DNA of 64,000 bases from Populus alba. Lineage: Eukaryota > Streptophyta > Magnoliopsida > Malpighiales > Salicaceae. Location of the stretch: assembly GCF_005239225.2 (NCBI RefSeq), contig NC_133289.1:5649501-5713500 (forward strand), given 5' to 3'. The position numbers and the translations under genes were made by a program. Below are positions 47,274-59,600 of the stretch, piece by piece; position 1 is the stretch's first letter, and every line of letters begins with the position of its first letter. A model generated the notes under the pieces. That model had not been told where the DNA came from and searched no databases. It saw only the letters and a program-made list of their open reading frames with translations.

Positions 47274-47965
47274 CGTGTTGGATTGGAAATTCTACTTTTT
47301 AGCCTCCAAATTTGGAGCACATCGTGTTAGCATGTCTGGCTAGTATTTTTGCCTGGTGTTTTTTATTTTTCCTTTCTATTTTCACAGCAGTTAGATGCCT
47401 AGAAAACATCAAGGCTAAATTTACATTCTCAATCGATTCAAGAAAGATTTGAGATAAGGATGAGTTTGAATAATCTTCGTCATACACAGTACCAGTTCAA
47501 AATCCCGACATGTTTTAGTCAAGAAATCATGGGTTTCTCCTTTTGATTTACCGTTCTTTTGACCTGGTCTTTAACTTACCATTTGAGCCGTGAAATCCAG
47601 AAACAGTGCATGGTTTCGAGACACAAATATCACAAAATCATACAGAGAAGCAGAGAAAAGCCAGGTAATATTTTCTTGAAACTTCCTTTTTTTCTTATGA
47701 ACAAAATCCAAGAAGATTACTACCCTCATCAAATCTACAAACAAAATGCTCCCCTCTCCACATGAAGATCCACTCTATATACCCAATTAGCATTATCAGA
47801 AACAATAACAGGTCCAGCCTTGTGGACCCCCACCCCCACCCTTCCTATTTTTTGTAAAATTCGTAGGAACTAGAAAAGTAAAAAAAAAAAAATCATGTGG
47901 AAAGACAGGAAAAAAAAGAGGAAATTACAAATGAAACACAAGGTGTTATACACAAGAAGAGTCAA

Positions 47966-48520
47966 TCAACAACAGTAGGCCAATCTTTGAACCCCACGAT
48001 CCCTAAGAATCCCATTGTAGAGAGCAGCTCTGTTTGCAGGCATTCTTCTTTGTTGACCGTTTTTCTTGAATTCTGTTGATGTTGATGAAGAAGAAGAACA
48101 AGAATTTTGACTAAGGAAAATGGCTTCATGTTGCCTCCTAAACTCCTGTCCATCCCCTCTTGGATCCACCACATCCTCTGCAAAGTGCACTCTTTTCTTC
48201 TTCCCCTTCTTCTTCCCTTCTTCAAGGAATAAAAAAACCCCAATAACCATAAGCCAAGAAAGTTAAAAAAGAACATTTATAACTGAGAAATTGCACAGGC
48301 TCAATGCATGACAGGATTTTCTTGCTGTTTCTTTACCTGATGAGATACAAGACCTTAGAGCTTGTCGTGAAGACTGGGGAATTCGGTGATGAAGATCAAT
48401 AGGGAATTGACCAGAAGGAGGGAGAGATTTTTGGAGGCGAAAGGCAAGGAGAATTACAGTGCCGGAAACAGCCATGGCTGTGGCCAGAACCACACCTTGT
48501 GAACAAAGCATAGAAGACAT
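47966..48520 (-). CDS. Small plant-specific membrane-anchored protein of unknown function
   Basis: 145 residues from two exons: 48,337-48,520 (donor CAG|GTAAAG) and 47,966-48,219 (acceptor TTGAAG). The frame is continuous (CISS|EGKKKGKKKRVHFAEDV). Residues about 9-28 (GVVLATAMAVSGTVILLAF) form one hydrophobic segment that could be a signal anchor. A proline-containing linker follows, then a strongly basic run (residues 62-71), then VHFAEDVVDPRGDGQEFRR. The C-terminus is MPANRAALYNGILRDRGVQR, ending LAYCC. These last blocks look conserved in my memory of similar uncharacterised plant proteins, but I cannot name a function. A single-pass membrane protein with a cytosolic basic tail is the simplest reading. 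The start is the first ATG and precedes the hydrophobic segment. Confidence 0.75.
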
Positions 48521-49865
48521 AGTTGATGAATCAAGAGAGAAAAGGAAGGAAAGAAAGAAACTTGAAAAAAGTGTATTATGTGACTTGCTGAATTTGAGAG
48601 AATATGCTCTGGTGGGGAAGAGGAGGAGGAGGTGGTGGTTTTTTACTCTTTATGACAAGTATAAATAAAAATATAGTAGCATAAGGTGAGTGATTATGAT
48701 GCAAATATAATAAATAACGATTTTGATCATCTATTGGAAGGGGAGAGGGGGAGGGGTCATTGTTTATTTGTCATAGTATTAATATTATTAAACAAATACA
48801 CACACACACTGTATTTGGACCAATTTTCCTATACTAAAATTAAGGTTTGGCTGCTGATTTGGTATTAAAATTAAGTGTTGTTTGCTGATTCAATAATAAT
48901 AATAAAAATTCATACTAAAATAAAATCAGAGGATACCTATTCTTGCCAAAAATTTTACAAGGGAGATGCTATTTAGATCAACTAAGTTGGTAATATAATT
49001 TTTTAAATAGTATAAAAATAATTTTTTATTTTTAATATGTATTGTTGTTAAATTATATGTGTGTGTGTATGTATATATTTATATATAATTAGATATATTT
49101 TTTTAACTTTAGTTTATATTGAATGTTAAAATTAATAATATTATAATAATCCTAGTTATAAAACAAGCACTGGTTGGAGAGGTTAACTCAAGGACTAGAA
49201 TGACCCGGGTTTAATAAAAAATAAAAAATGATTGACTCGACCTGATTTGATAAAAAAATCAAGTCGACCTGAGATAAAACATGTTTTAGTCGGATAATTT
49301 TAGAATTAATTTTTTTAAAAAATATATTTTAAATATATAAAATATAAAATATTGGATATAAAATCATGCCTCCTTTATGCTTCATGTTTTCATGAAAATA
49401 CAGAAATTAAGTGTAAAAGTGTAAAGTGTTTTTTGAGTTGATGTCAGTTTTTTTTTTCGTTTTTTTATTGAGGACTGGACAGGGAAAATCTTATTGTTTG
49501 GTCTCCATTCTAAGGAGAAATGGTGGGCGGCGCGTAGACGTCACATTCCAGTCACAGACAGGTGGTGGGTGTTGCAATTTGTTTTCGTTCAAGGTAATAT
49601 GTGGTACCTAATTTTGACATTTGAGAGATCCTGTGTCTTTGGAATTGAAGGATTTGTTAGAAATTGTGGGTTTCTTAAGCTGGCAATTATTGGTGGCCAA
49701 TGACAGCAAAGTGAGCTTAATTAGTGTTGATGTTCCATGTGAGTCCACTTAATTAGTCTTTTAATGTCAATGGAGTTCAATTCAGGCAACATTATTTCAA
49801 ATAAAGAAAAAAACCCATTTAAGCAACATTTCCAAAAACAAAAATACATTTTCGTGCATAATTTT

Positions 49866-50061
49866 TTCGTTTTAAAAGCATTTTTAAAAAAATTTAAATT
49901 TTTTTTATTTGTTTCAAATTAATATTTTTTATGTTTTCAAATTGTTTTAATATGTTGAAATCAAAAATAATTTTTTAAAAATAAAAAAATATTATTTTAA
50001 TATATTTTCGAGTAAAAAACACTTTGAAAAGTAATTACAATCACATTCTCAAACAAATTTA
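49866..50061 (-). repeat. Dispersed AT-rich element, copy 6 (best preserved)
   Basis: Inverted relative to the 8.6 kb copy. It has tcgttttaaaagcattttta on the left, then aattgttttaatatgttgaa and aaatattattttaatatatt, then cgagtaaaaaacactttgaa and ends ...caatcacattctcaaaca. The ordered set of phrases recurs at least six times in this window. It has no coding capacity and may be MITE-like, but clean terminal inverted repeats and target duplications were not verified. Confidence 0.5.
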
Positions 50062-50880
50062 TGTAAGAAATTGCTCTTTTGCCTCCCGATATCCATTTTC
50101 AAGTACTTATTTTCTTACAAACAGTTATATTAGTAGTTAATTGATAGTATTAAAAAGATGTGAAGTAGAATTTAATAATGATTATAATAAAGGATCAATT
50201 CGACCATTACAAAAAACATGAATGACCAAATTTAAGACTTAATATTCTAAATAATTAAAGCAAAGAGAGTGGTTTCACGCTTTAAGGTGCGGTTGCTGGT
50301 ATTGCCTGCAGCCATCAATTACTGCAATGTTACCACAGCCCTTGTCATCCATGATGTATCTGAGCATCATCCCATGCCATAAGAGGGGCATTAATTTTGT
50401 AATTTATTTTTTAATTTATCCCCTTAGATGCCTTGTTCATCCTGTTGAAGATAGGACGATAACTTTGGAGCAAATGGGATTAGAGTTTGACTTCGCATGG
50501 TTCACATACCTTAACCCACTGTGCTTTACTGATTAATTATAGTATTTAGATTCTAATTAGTGTCATGACCTCACATTAAGGTTAAACACCCGCTGCCTTA
50601 ATTAGACCAAATCAACGCATCATTAAGATGCTCTAAAAAAAAAAGGCTGGTGGTAAAATTAATTAATATGAAAAATACCCTCCTGTCACACATTTAGATT
50701 CCATTAATATTTATTTTCTAATTCTTAGAGTGGTCCCAAACTTGAAATGACCCAGGACAGGACCTAATTAAGTAATTATTATTTTAGAACTTGAGTTTAG
50801 GTGATTGAGGGCCGATGTTCTCTTTATTTGAATATGGTAATATTAAAAATAAAAATTTTAAAAATATTATTTTAATATAT

Positions 50881-51165
50881 TTTTATAATTATTATTTGTT
50901 TTTTCTTATTATTTTTTAATTGAAATTTTTTATTTATCAAATTTGATCCTCAATCTTTTAATTGTTACTTATTTTATTTAAAATAATTTATGAAATTGTA
51001 ATTATTATTATTTTAATTTTATCATCTTTTAATTTTTTTATCTGTTAGATTTTATTTTTATTATTTATTTTATTTGATATAATTGATAAAATTAGATTTT
51101 TTTTAATTTCATTCTTTTTTAACTTTTTAATTTGTAAGATTTATTTTTTATTATTTTAATAAACT
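50881..51165 (+). repeat. Inverted duplication, left arm (T-rich repeat family)
   Basis: Phrases such as 'tttatcaaatttgatcctca', 'tctgttagattttattttta' and ttaatttgtaagatttattt recur inverted at 51,923-52,220 in matching order. The arms are estimated at 75-85 percent identical. Internal periodicity of about 85-90 bp is suggested. Confidence 0.65.
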
Positions 51166-51922
51166 AAAAAAAACATTAATAAATTATTTTCCAGCTTATT
51201 TTTTATAATATAACCAAATATTAAAAATTATTTTTTATAATATTACTAAACATTTATTTTTTTAAAAAACTAAATTTCTATAAATAAAGGAGTCTTGGTT
51301 ATGTCAATCAAGGAGGAAAAATCCCACCTTTATTGACACCGAAAATCCTTTATCCAAGTGGCTGTACAGTAGTCTAACAGTAATTGATCGTTACCATGCT
51401 AGCTAGTCCCTTTCTTCTCTTTGAAGGAACTCCGACAATTATGATGATGACATAAAGATAACACTAACACTTTGTTAAAAGAAGATTGATTCTTCTAGTT
51501 CATGGACTTTGAGCCACATAATCCATGAAGAAGGAAATTGCATCGTTCATGCGTGCACTCTTCTAAATCCGAGGAAAGAACACCTCATCACCTCTTGTTT
51601 AATTATTAATTAAAATACGAGACCTTTGAGATGGATAGAAAGCCACGTCAGGAAAAGGGCAGTGCTTTAAATTCCTGTAATGAACGGGTAGACAAAATTG
51701 AGTCACACGAACAATTTTCCACACGGTTTCTTAAGTTCCCACTTGACATGTTTCCAGGAAAATGTTGCTGCTGGTCATGAGGGTTGCCCTACGATAGTAC
51801 AAAAACCTCACCGGAGGGTGGTTGCTAAGAAAGATACAATCGCTATCCATCAATCTATTATGGCTATCAAGATCATGGCCAGAATTATTTGTGGATCCAT
51901 ATAATCTAGAGGTCTAGGATCG

Positions 51923-52220
51923 AGTTTATTAAAATAATGAAAAACAAATCTTACAAATCAAAAGATTAAATGGGAATGAAATTGAAAAAATATATAATTT
52001 TATAAATTATCTCAAATAAAATAAATAATAATCAAAATAATAGAGATCAAATCTAAAAAAAAATTAAAAAATTAAAAAATTAAAATAATAATAATTAACA
52101 TTTCATAAATTATTTCAAATAAAATAAGTAACAATCAAAAGAATGAGGACCAAATTTGATAGATAAAAAAATTTAATTAAAAAATGATAAGGGAAAAGCA
52201 AATAACAACTATATAAATAA
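51923..52220 (-). repeat. Inverted duplication, right arm (T-rich repeat family)
   Basis: Reverse complement of the left arm, including outward extension into 'agttgttatttgc'. About 760 bp of ordinary-looking unique DNA separates the arms. Confidence 0.65.
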
Positions 52221-52280
52221 AGACCAAAAATAATATAAAAATTAAATTTTAAGGGATGAAATTAAAAAGCAAATATTCAA

Positions 52281-52284
<4 letters not shown>

Positions 52285-52317
<33 letters not shown>
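52285..52317. repeat. (AT)n microsatellite
   Basis: About 16 AT units. Confidence 0.95.
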
Positions 52318-52318
<1 letters not shown>

Positions 52319-53482
52319 CAATCAAAAGTTTGAGGATCAAATTTGATACAATTAGCAAATAATATGACATTTCTAAATTTTTTATAATTTTCAGAAAGTG
52401 TTTTTCCGTCCAAAATAAAAGAAAAACATTTTTTTTAGAAACAAAATCAAATTTTTCTTTGACTGAAAAATATTTTTTGTTAATCAATTTTTCTAATAAC
52501 AAATAAATATATAAAAATTTAAAAAAATAACTTTTTAAAAACAAACATAGCTTTGGTTAAGCTATTATATCAAAAACATATTTAACTTGAAAATATAAAT
52601 TATTAGACGAAGCTTTGAGAACTGATTTATGTTGACTCTCTTACAACGTGTGCACACAACTTTTGGAAAAACGAAATCTTTGATTTTGCAGCTTTTTAAG
52701 AATAAGGTTGTTGTACCTACCGGGACATTTCACATGAATCACCATATATCTCTCTCCCGGAGAATCCAACGGGCCGGTAAAAAGAAACACAAATATTTAT
52801 TTTACCTTGGTCATGGTAGAAAAGTAGTGGAAAATATTTCCCAGGTTTTCAGTATTAATTTTATGCATGCATCTGTTAACTAGCTACAGGATCATGAAAT
52901 CGAGAAAACATCTAAGTTGTGAGGATTGAAGGGAGTAATCTCAGATTTCCGACTCGAAAAAGCGAGCCTTGGTGTCTGGGAAAAATTCTGTCCAAGGAAC
53001 CTCTGTAAACTCTCCATTACTAGTAACTCCGATGGAATAAGCAAGCAAATGTCCTATCAAGTCCTGGTCTAATTACATCTCCGATGACTAGAGGTGCCAG
53101 TATTTTTTAGCAACGTGATAAGCAGGCTGTTTGTCGGTAGGCTTCCGTTGCTATCTCTGTGTTCCTGCTCCTATCCGTCGATCGTTGATTAATGTTGGCA
53201 GATCCGATGGTCATGCATTCATTATCAACTGCAAAGAGCAAGCATGGTCAATTTTGGCATGTAATTGTCATAAAAAAGAGCTTATTCCTGAAATTTAAAG
53301 CAATTCTATAGTCAAGTCCAGGAAAACATGAGACAATTTTCAGTTTCTTTTTACCAAAAAGGTTCCATCTTCATCACCCATCAACTTCCTTGAAGGAACA
53401 AACATGTAATGTTCCTCACAACTTCAATCAATTATCAAGAGATTAGGGGAGGTAGGACCTGGGATATATAAAAGGCAAAAAA

Positions 53483-53504
53483 AGAAGAAGAAGAAGAAGA
53501 AGAA
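53483..53504. repeat. (GAA)n microsatellite
   Basis: About seven GAA/AAG units. Confidence 0.9.
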
Positions 53505-53544
53505 AGAAAGGAAGTAGACGTTTCCAAGAAAAGGAAATTTCAGA

Positions 53545-55140
53545 TATTGAAAAGCTTGCCAATCATCATCTGGGCATGAACATAGATCATGAACCGCCTA
53601 GCTTTCTAAGCTCTACTGTAATCTGAATTATGTTCAGGTCTCTCTGAAGGTTCATATTCTTCGGTCTTCTTTCCCTCTCGATGTCCAATGCAAAAAAATG
53701 ACCAGTCGTCCGGAGGGCTTCAGCTATATCACTCTACATCATCTCCGTTGTCCTCTTTCGCCAGTTCAATATCGCTTGAACGGAACCACTGGAATGACAA
53801 CATAGACGGAAAATCTTTCTCCAGCTTTAATTTTACTAACAATCTTTAATGAAAGTTCTTTTGGGATAAGATGCAAAGACCCAACCTCCTCAACCTTTAT
53901 GTCATTTGGAGTACTTATTTTCAATATAAAATGAAATTCTTTGACCGTCTAATGGAATTGATATAAGCATCCTGAATGCTTCTGTCGATGGCATTATCCT
54001 TCGCACAGACGATCCCGACTCTGGCTGCATCTTCAGGAGCTACTGGGAAGCCATAAGCAGCTCCGCCGTCAATCGACCAGAACAATTGGACATTCCATGT
54101 TTCGTGGTCTTGACATAACAGGAGATGGAAGTTTAAAAGTGTCGTCTAGTTCTCTTACTTGACGAAGAAAGTCCTCCCTACCTTGCTTTCTTCACCTCTG
54201 CTCGACATTGACAAAGACATCCGAAGCATCCTTCCAACCGACAATGAATGTCATGCAAAGGCTGCCTTGCTCCCTATATCAATTGAGGGACCTGCAAAAT
54301 TGGGCTGAAGAAAATCATTGTGGTGTACCGTATCCAAAGTTCTGAAAATCGAATGATATGGAGTGTCATATCTACCATCACAAAGGTCAATATCACCAAT
54401 GAAACTCACAATCCTCCTCTTTTTTTCGTAATTCTCTGCTAGGGCATCTCACTATCCACCACTAGAGTCTTCTGATGACGAATCAACATTGTAGAAATCT
54501 TTATGTCTTGTTTAATTCTCTGTCCATTATCAGGGTTTTACGGGGGCATGATACACAATGGAATTTTGTGTTATAGTATCCTCATCATGTGCAGACATCA
54601 ATCCTTCCTTCTTAAGCAACTTCAAAGGAGTTCTGTCATCCCAAACGAGCATCAGGACCCTAACACCTTCGTTGTCCTTTTTCTTTAGTAGCTCTCCTAA
54701 GATCATGTCTCCTCCTGGATTTTGCGTGCTTGGGCCCCTCACCACATGTGATGTAAATCAAATACTTTGCAATAGAAATGGCATCGGAAATGTTTTCTCT
54801 GCATCGATGTGGTTCATAATGCTTGCCCCTAGCTTGAAGGATTTTCGGAAAAACATTATCAGGGACATGAGCATCTTGGTAAAGTGTAACTCTGCAAGCA
54901 CTTCTTTGACAAAAGAATGTGCAAGGGACACCTGGAAACTTCGGACCTGTAATCCCTTTAGACCAATAATGCCATCAAAGAAATGCACTTCCAAATGAAT
55001 CCTCGAACCCTTATGTGGACGTCTATGGTTTTTATGCAAGATGTTAAGCCATTTATCTTCTTCTTTTCCACCCAGGAGTTCAGCAGCAGGAAAATAAGCT
55101 TTCCTTACTGCCCCTATAGGCCGTCTTCTTTTTGAGAGAA
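53545..55140 (-). pseudogene. Phospholipase D alpha pseudogene
   Basis: Minus-strand translation in changing frames follows plant PLD-alpha in order. End of the C2 region: AVRKAYFPAAELLGGKEEDK, then [11 protein letters not shown] at about 54,915-54,950. Catalytic start: [11 protein letters not shown] and KHYEPHRC. Then [14 protein letters not shown] and [12 protein letters not shown]. First HKD motif: HQKTLVVD near 54,470. Then [56 protein letters not shown], and finally ARRFMIYVHAQMMI. The N-terminal part of C2 and everything after the second HKD are missing. That second motif has Gln for its catalytic Lys. There are several stops (for example after SKNFILY), multiple frameshifts and small deletions, including the stretch after LIYIT. 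Live PLD-alpha hydrolyses phosphatidylcholine to phosphatidic acid. This copy cannot make an enzyme. No introns are obvious between the blocks, so it may be a processed or fragmentary copy. Confidence 0.93.
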
Positions 55141-56654
55141 GATTGATTGGTTTTCTAAAATATATATATAGTGAAATTGATAAATTGAATTTTTTTAAAA
55201 AGTTTTAAGAATCTTAGACATATTTAAAGTTGTTGCAAACTATAAGACATTCAAATATCTAGTTTCTAATAGTAATTCACACGAACCACTAATGAAAAAT
55301 CTCTTAAACCATTTTAGAAGAGAGAGATTGTTTTACTTTGTAGTATTATCTCTTTTATTTTGTGTTTTAGATTTTTTGTATTGTAATCTACTCTTAGAAA
55401 ATAAAATACATGACTTTCTATTTATAGAGAAACTTAAAAACCCTTTAAATGATAAAATGTTAATTTGCAAATTAAATAATATCACACATATTATTTTAGT
55501 CCAATTTCATAAATTTATTCAATCAACTCTTTACTTGATTGTTTTTAGGTCTAAAATTGTAATTCTTTTTATTGATTACATTTTAGTCTTTAATTTCTAA
55601 AACTTATTTACAATTAACTCGTACTTGATTAATTATCTCATTTTAATTTCTAAACAATGATTTTTATTAGTGCAACCTATTAGATTCTTTAATAAAGTTA
55701 ATCCAAATACAAATCATAATCTAAAATAAAATAAGATTAAATAAATTAAAAATTTTAATTTATTATAAAGTCAATAATTGATTTATTTATTTTTGAAGAT
55801 CAAGTACAACGTTTAACAATCTGATATGATGTCCTAAAATTCAGAAAGTCACAAGTAATTTGACTTAACTTTTCAATAACCAGTTTCTTAGTATAATTAT
55901 TATTCATTCATCATGAATTTTTTTATTTAGACATTATAGCATGAAATATATTTTCTTTGTTAAATCATGTTAGTTCTCAACATTATAGTCATTGATTATT
56001 TGAATATGATTTTGAAACTATTTTCAAAACTCATTTCATCTTGACTTAGTATCTCATAGTCAAAACTATTTGAGAATAGATGAAATATTTTTTTTAATTC
56101 ACTTAAAGTGATGAATTCTCTCTTGATTACTCAAATACTTTCATATAATTTATGTTATACCCCATACATTCTCATTTGTTACCATTGACTAGGATAACGT
56201 CTAGTTAGAATCAAGGCATAACATTTTCTATATAAGATAACTTAGTGATCTCAAGTCTAAGGATCACTTACACAACTATCACGTGAGCCTTTCCATAAAC
56301 ATAGATAATCTCTCCGTATGAAATTATTGTAATATGAACCCTTGACTTTGTGGACTCCGCTTGTGGGTCTCACAAATTCAACAGTCCTGATTCTTCATAT
56401 CATAATTCGTGTTGCTTTTACTGTGGTGTTTAGCAGCTTGAAGACTAGAACAAAATTAGGTAGTTGATGTTCATTTCAGTTGATCAGTTCCATCCTCGAA
56501 AGAAAAGGATGAAAGGGAAAAACTTCAAGCAAGAAACTCACAGTAAAAATTATCATAATTCGTGTGTTGCTTTTACTGTGGTGTTTAGCACCTCAATTCT
56601 TGTTTGGTCAAATACAAAACTTGTTATGCAAACAGTTGTATACAACACGTTAAT
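55141..56654. other. AT-rich intergenic region and 3' end of the TBC gene
   Basis: No gene. The leftmost part may be flank of the PLD pseudogene. A roughly 40 bp direct repeat lies at 56,399-56,438 and 56,552-56,590, probably in the 3' UTR or flank of the minus-strand TBC gene. Confidence 0.45.
56399..56590. repeat. Direct repeat pair, about 40 bp, at the TBC gene 3' end
   Basis: The phrase atcataattcgtg then ttgcttttactgtggtgttt and agca occurs at 56,399-56,438 and again at 56,552-56,590, with a 2 bp insertion in the second copy. Confidence 0.85.
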
Positions 56655-59600
56655 TTACAAAGACAAACTGTAGGATGATGTATCGGCACTTAGATCCTGT
56701 GCTACCTGGAGAAGGTATTCGATGTTGATGTCAGGGTAATGCTGTAAAAGCCTCAAGTTTGCTACAAAATCACCACTCAATAGCCTGCTTTTCATGCATA
56801 ACAGCATTGCACAACAGATCCGCAAAAGCATATCCTGCACGAAACCAGTTTTGTTTCCATAAACACCATTGTTTAAATCATCATAAGTTGATTGGATCGA
56901 GATGTTTGAGAGGTACCTGAACCCCAAAAGGATTACTCAAAAGAGAATCCCAGATTCTTAAAATGGATTGGAAGTTGAATTCCTGAGACAGTAGCAAAGT
57001 GATCCACCTGAATGCATAGAATTGTGGCTTAACCTGCCCATTTGAATAGATGGCATAAGCTTCCATGATTCACTTAGCTTGATCCAAATATGATGAAAAC
57101 TTCAAGGAGGCCTTTTTTAAGCACTGTTTGCTGTTAAACAGAAGTAAATATACTACAATGGTTGGCACAAAGCACTCAGAACTATGAAAAAGTTTTTTTT
57201 ATTTGGCCATCAAGAATCTAAAGGTGCATCTACTATAATCACATTAAGAAAGTATTTACCTTGGTAGTGAATTCCAGATGCTTCCATAATTCCTCATCAT
57301 TTTCTTTCAATAATTTTGCCAAGCGGGAAAGAGTGGAGAGGATGCCAACAGGACTATTATCCAACTGTTGGCAAAAGTGATCCACTGAATCACTCAGCAG
57401 TCGAACAAAACAAGAAAAGCTATCAGCTTCAGCATTTACCTGCAGGATAGACCAAGGGCATGAATACAATTGCCTTCTGTTTAGGACTCTGTTTGATCTT
57501 CTCAACAACATATGCTTTCACCTTTACAGGATTCTTTCATATTTATTATCAGACTGGTCAATAAATATGGAAGTATAGCTGATCAATGCTATAAAGTTTG
57601 TGTCCCATGTCCTATAAATGAATTGTTGTATGTAATAGTAGAAATTTTTAACTATTCTGTGTCTGTTAAAGCTTCATCTTCTACTAAGAAAACTATCCAT
57701 TAAAAAAAAAAAAATGAACGTCTTATGAGATAACAAAATCTCAACAAGTTTTATTAATGAGCCCAAAACAAAAAAAAGAGAAGAAAGTTTAAATGGTAAA
57801 AAACTTCCAAAGCAGAAAGGATTCAGTCGAAAACAGCATTGTGTCTTCCTGGTTTCAGGATCATATTATCAACAAGGAACACAAGTATCTAAAGCAATAG
57901 AAGACCCAAAAGCAGATGGAATATTCCTTACAGCATTCTGCTCATTAGTATCAGTACTAAATACATAGAGTATTGGCGCCAGGACCTCATTCATGCCTTG
58001 TACATAACAAATAGCTGGATTTAGCTTTGCAAATAAGAGAAGAATGTTCCTCATTGCTTCCTGCAGGTGAAAATATATCACAGCATTCTTCAGGGAAACT
58101 TCATTCATGTTTCTTAAAACTGTTACAATTGCAATGACGACATTTGTTTGCAACTCTCCAAAAGATTATTTTCATCAAGTGACTGAGAATTTGAGAACCA
58201 TAGTATCAACAAAGATTCAACAGCCAAATGAAATTGAATAAAAATGAAAGAGCAGAAGAGTGGATAAATACCCTATTCTTCTTACTGAATGAGGACTCCC
58301 CTGAGAAGAATTTCATGTCTGGATGTGTGCGCTGCAAATCACGGTCAATCTGTTCTGCAATCTCTGTATGCTATAAATGCAGTGTTCATTTTGATTAACA
58401 TCAGCTATCCCTTGTCACAAGGAATTCCAGGCACCTTAGAATGGTGGAGAGATTTACCTTAAAGAAGTGATGCCAAGCACTAGCCATACCAACACTCAGG
58501 GGGTGATCTCCATGAGAAATTTCTTGTCGCTTAAGTGGTCCAGCAACATCACCTTCACTGCTCAGCTCAGCGGAAATCATTGCATCAGCTTTTACCCTGG
58601 TGTACTCTGACTGTCTAGATTCAAGATTTTGATTAGTACATTGAAACCAGTAACCAAAGAAAAAAAAAACTGATTACAAGTGTGACAAATTCATCTGCAA
58701 CTAAATTAAAACATTAAGTTAAGATGCAAAGCAGGTACAGCAGTTGGAAACTTACAGGACTCAGCAGAAGCTCCTCTTTTAGCTTAGCATATTTTTGTCT
58801 GTTCTCGGTTAACTCCTTTTCCCACACATCATGAGAAGGAGATAAATAACCCAACATTAGCTGCCATAAATTAAGATTTAAGGATGTTCAGGAGTCATAT
58901 TCAAATAAAAAGGAGTATTGAATGACTAAAGCTGTCATTTCTATATGCAGCCAATTGATTACCACTACGATGTGTAGAATATAGGTGATTTAAGCAACTT
59001 CAACATGTGGTCCTATTATTTCATAATAACCCGGTAATTTTATTCTTTCAAGTTTAGTAGTTGGAATAACATGTTCTCGTCCAGGCATCGAACCATTCCA
59101 TCACTGCATAACAGACAATAATCATGGTTTTAATCACAAATCTCTTCAAGAACCTGTGAATTAGCAGAAGAAAAATCTTCAGCACTTTAGTTCTGTTGGC
59201 AATCAGTGCAATCCAACATGACAGAAGTGACATTATTATTACTAAAAGCTTATTGAACTACTCTGAAAGCCGGCTTAAAATCCACATCAAATAATAATGA
59301 AATTTCCTAGCCAGAAGTGCAAACAAAATAATCCAGCAATGAAAACCAATGTACCTTCCAAGCTGTTGCCCTCAATCCTCCTCCATCAGGAACCCCCATA
59401 CTAGCAATTCTCTTCACCTTTTCCAAATTTATCTCCTTTTGAGAGAACTAGCCACAAAACAAAATGGAAAGATATACAATCAATTAACAAACAAAGCCAA
59501 AAAGTAACTTGGTCCTAAAACCAAAAATGGCATAAACGAACAAAACCCTAGCATCCCATTTTGTTGCGGCCAAAATGCAGGAAAAGGATGCCAATTAGAA

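Larger units (their letters stand above)
45261..47965. other. Intergenic region and probable 3' flank of the small membrane protein gene
   Basis: No supportable gene. Contains poly-A/T runs, the AT-rich element copy at 46,785-46,905 and a (TGGC)5 run at 47,253-47,273. Minus-strand open frames at 45,277-45,985 and 47,000-47,487 do not resemble known proteins. The last few hundred bases before 47,966 are probably 3' UTR of the minus-strand gene. Confidence 0.4.
48600..53540. other. AT-rich intergenic region with repeats, no gene supported
   Basis: No recognisable gene. 49,140-49,340 looks like an old element fragment (tgactcgacctgatttgat and its near-inverse aatcaagtcgacctgag). 49,866-50,061 is the best copy of the dispersed AT-rich element. 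50,881-52,220 is an inverted duplication, with (AT)n at 52,285-52,317. A (GAA)n run lies at 53,483-53,504. Confidence 0.5.
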
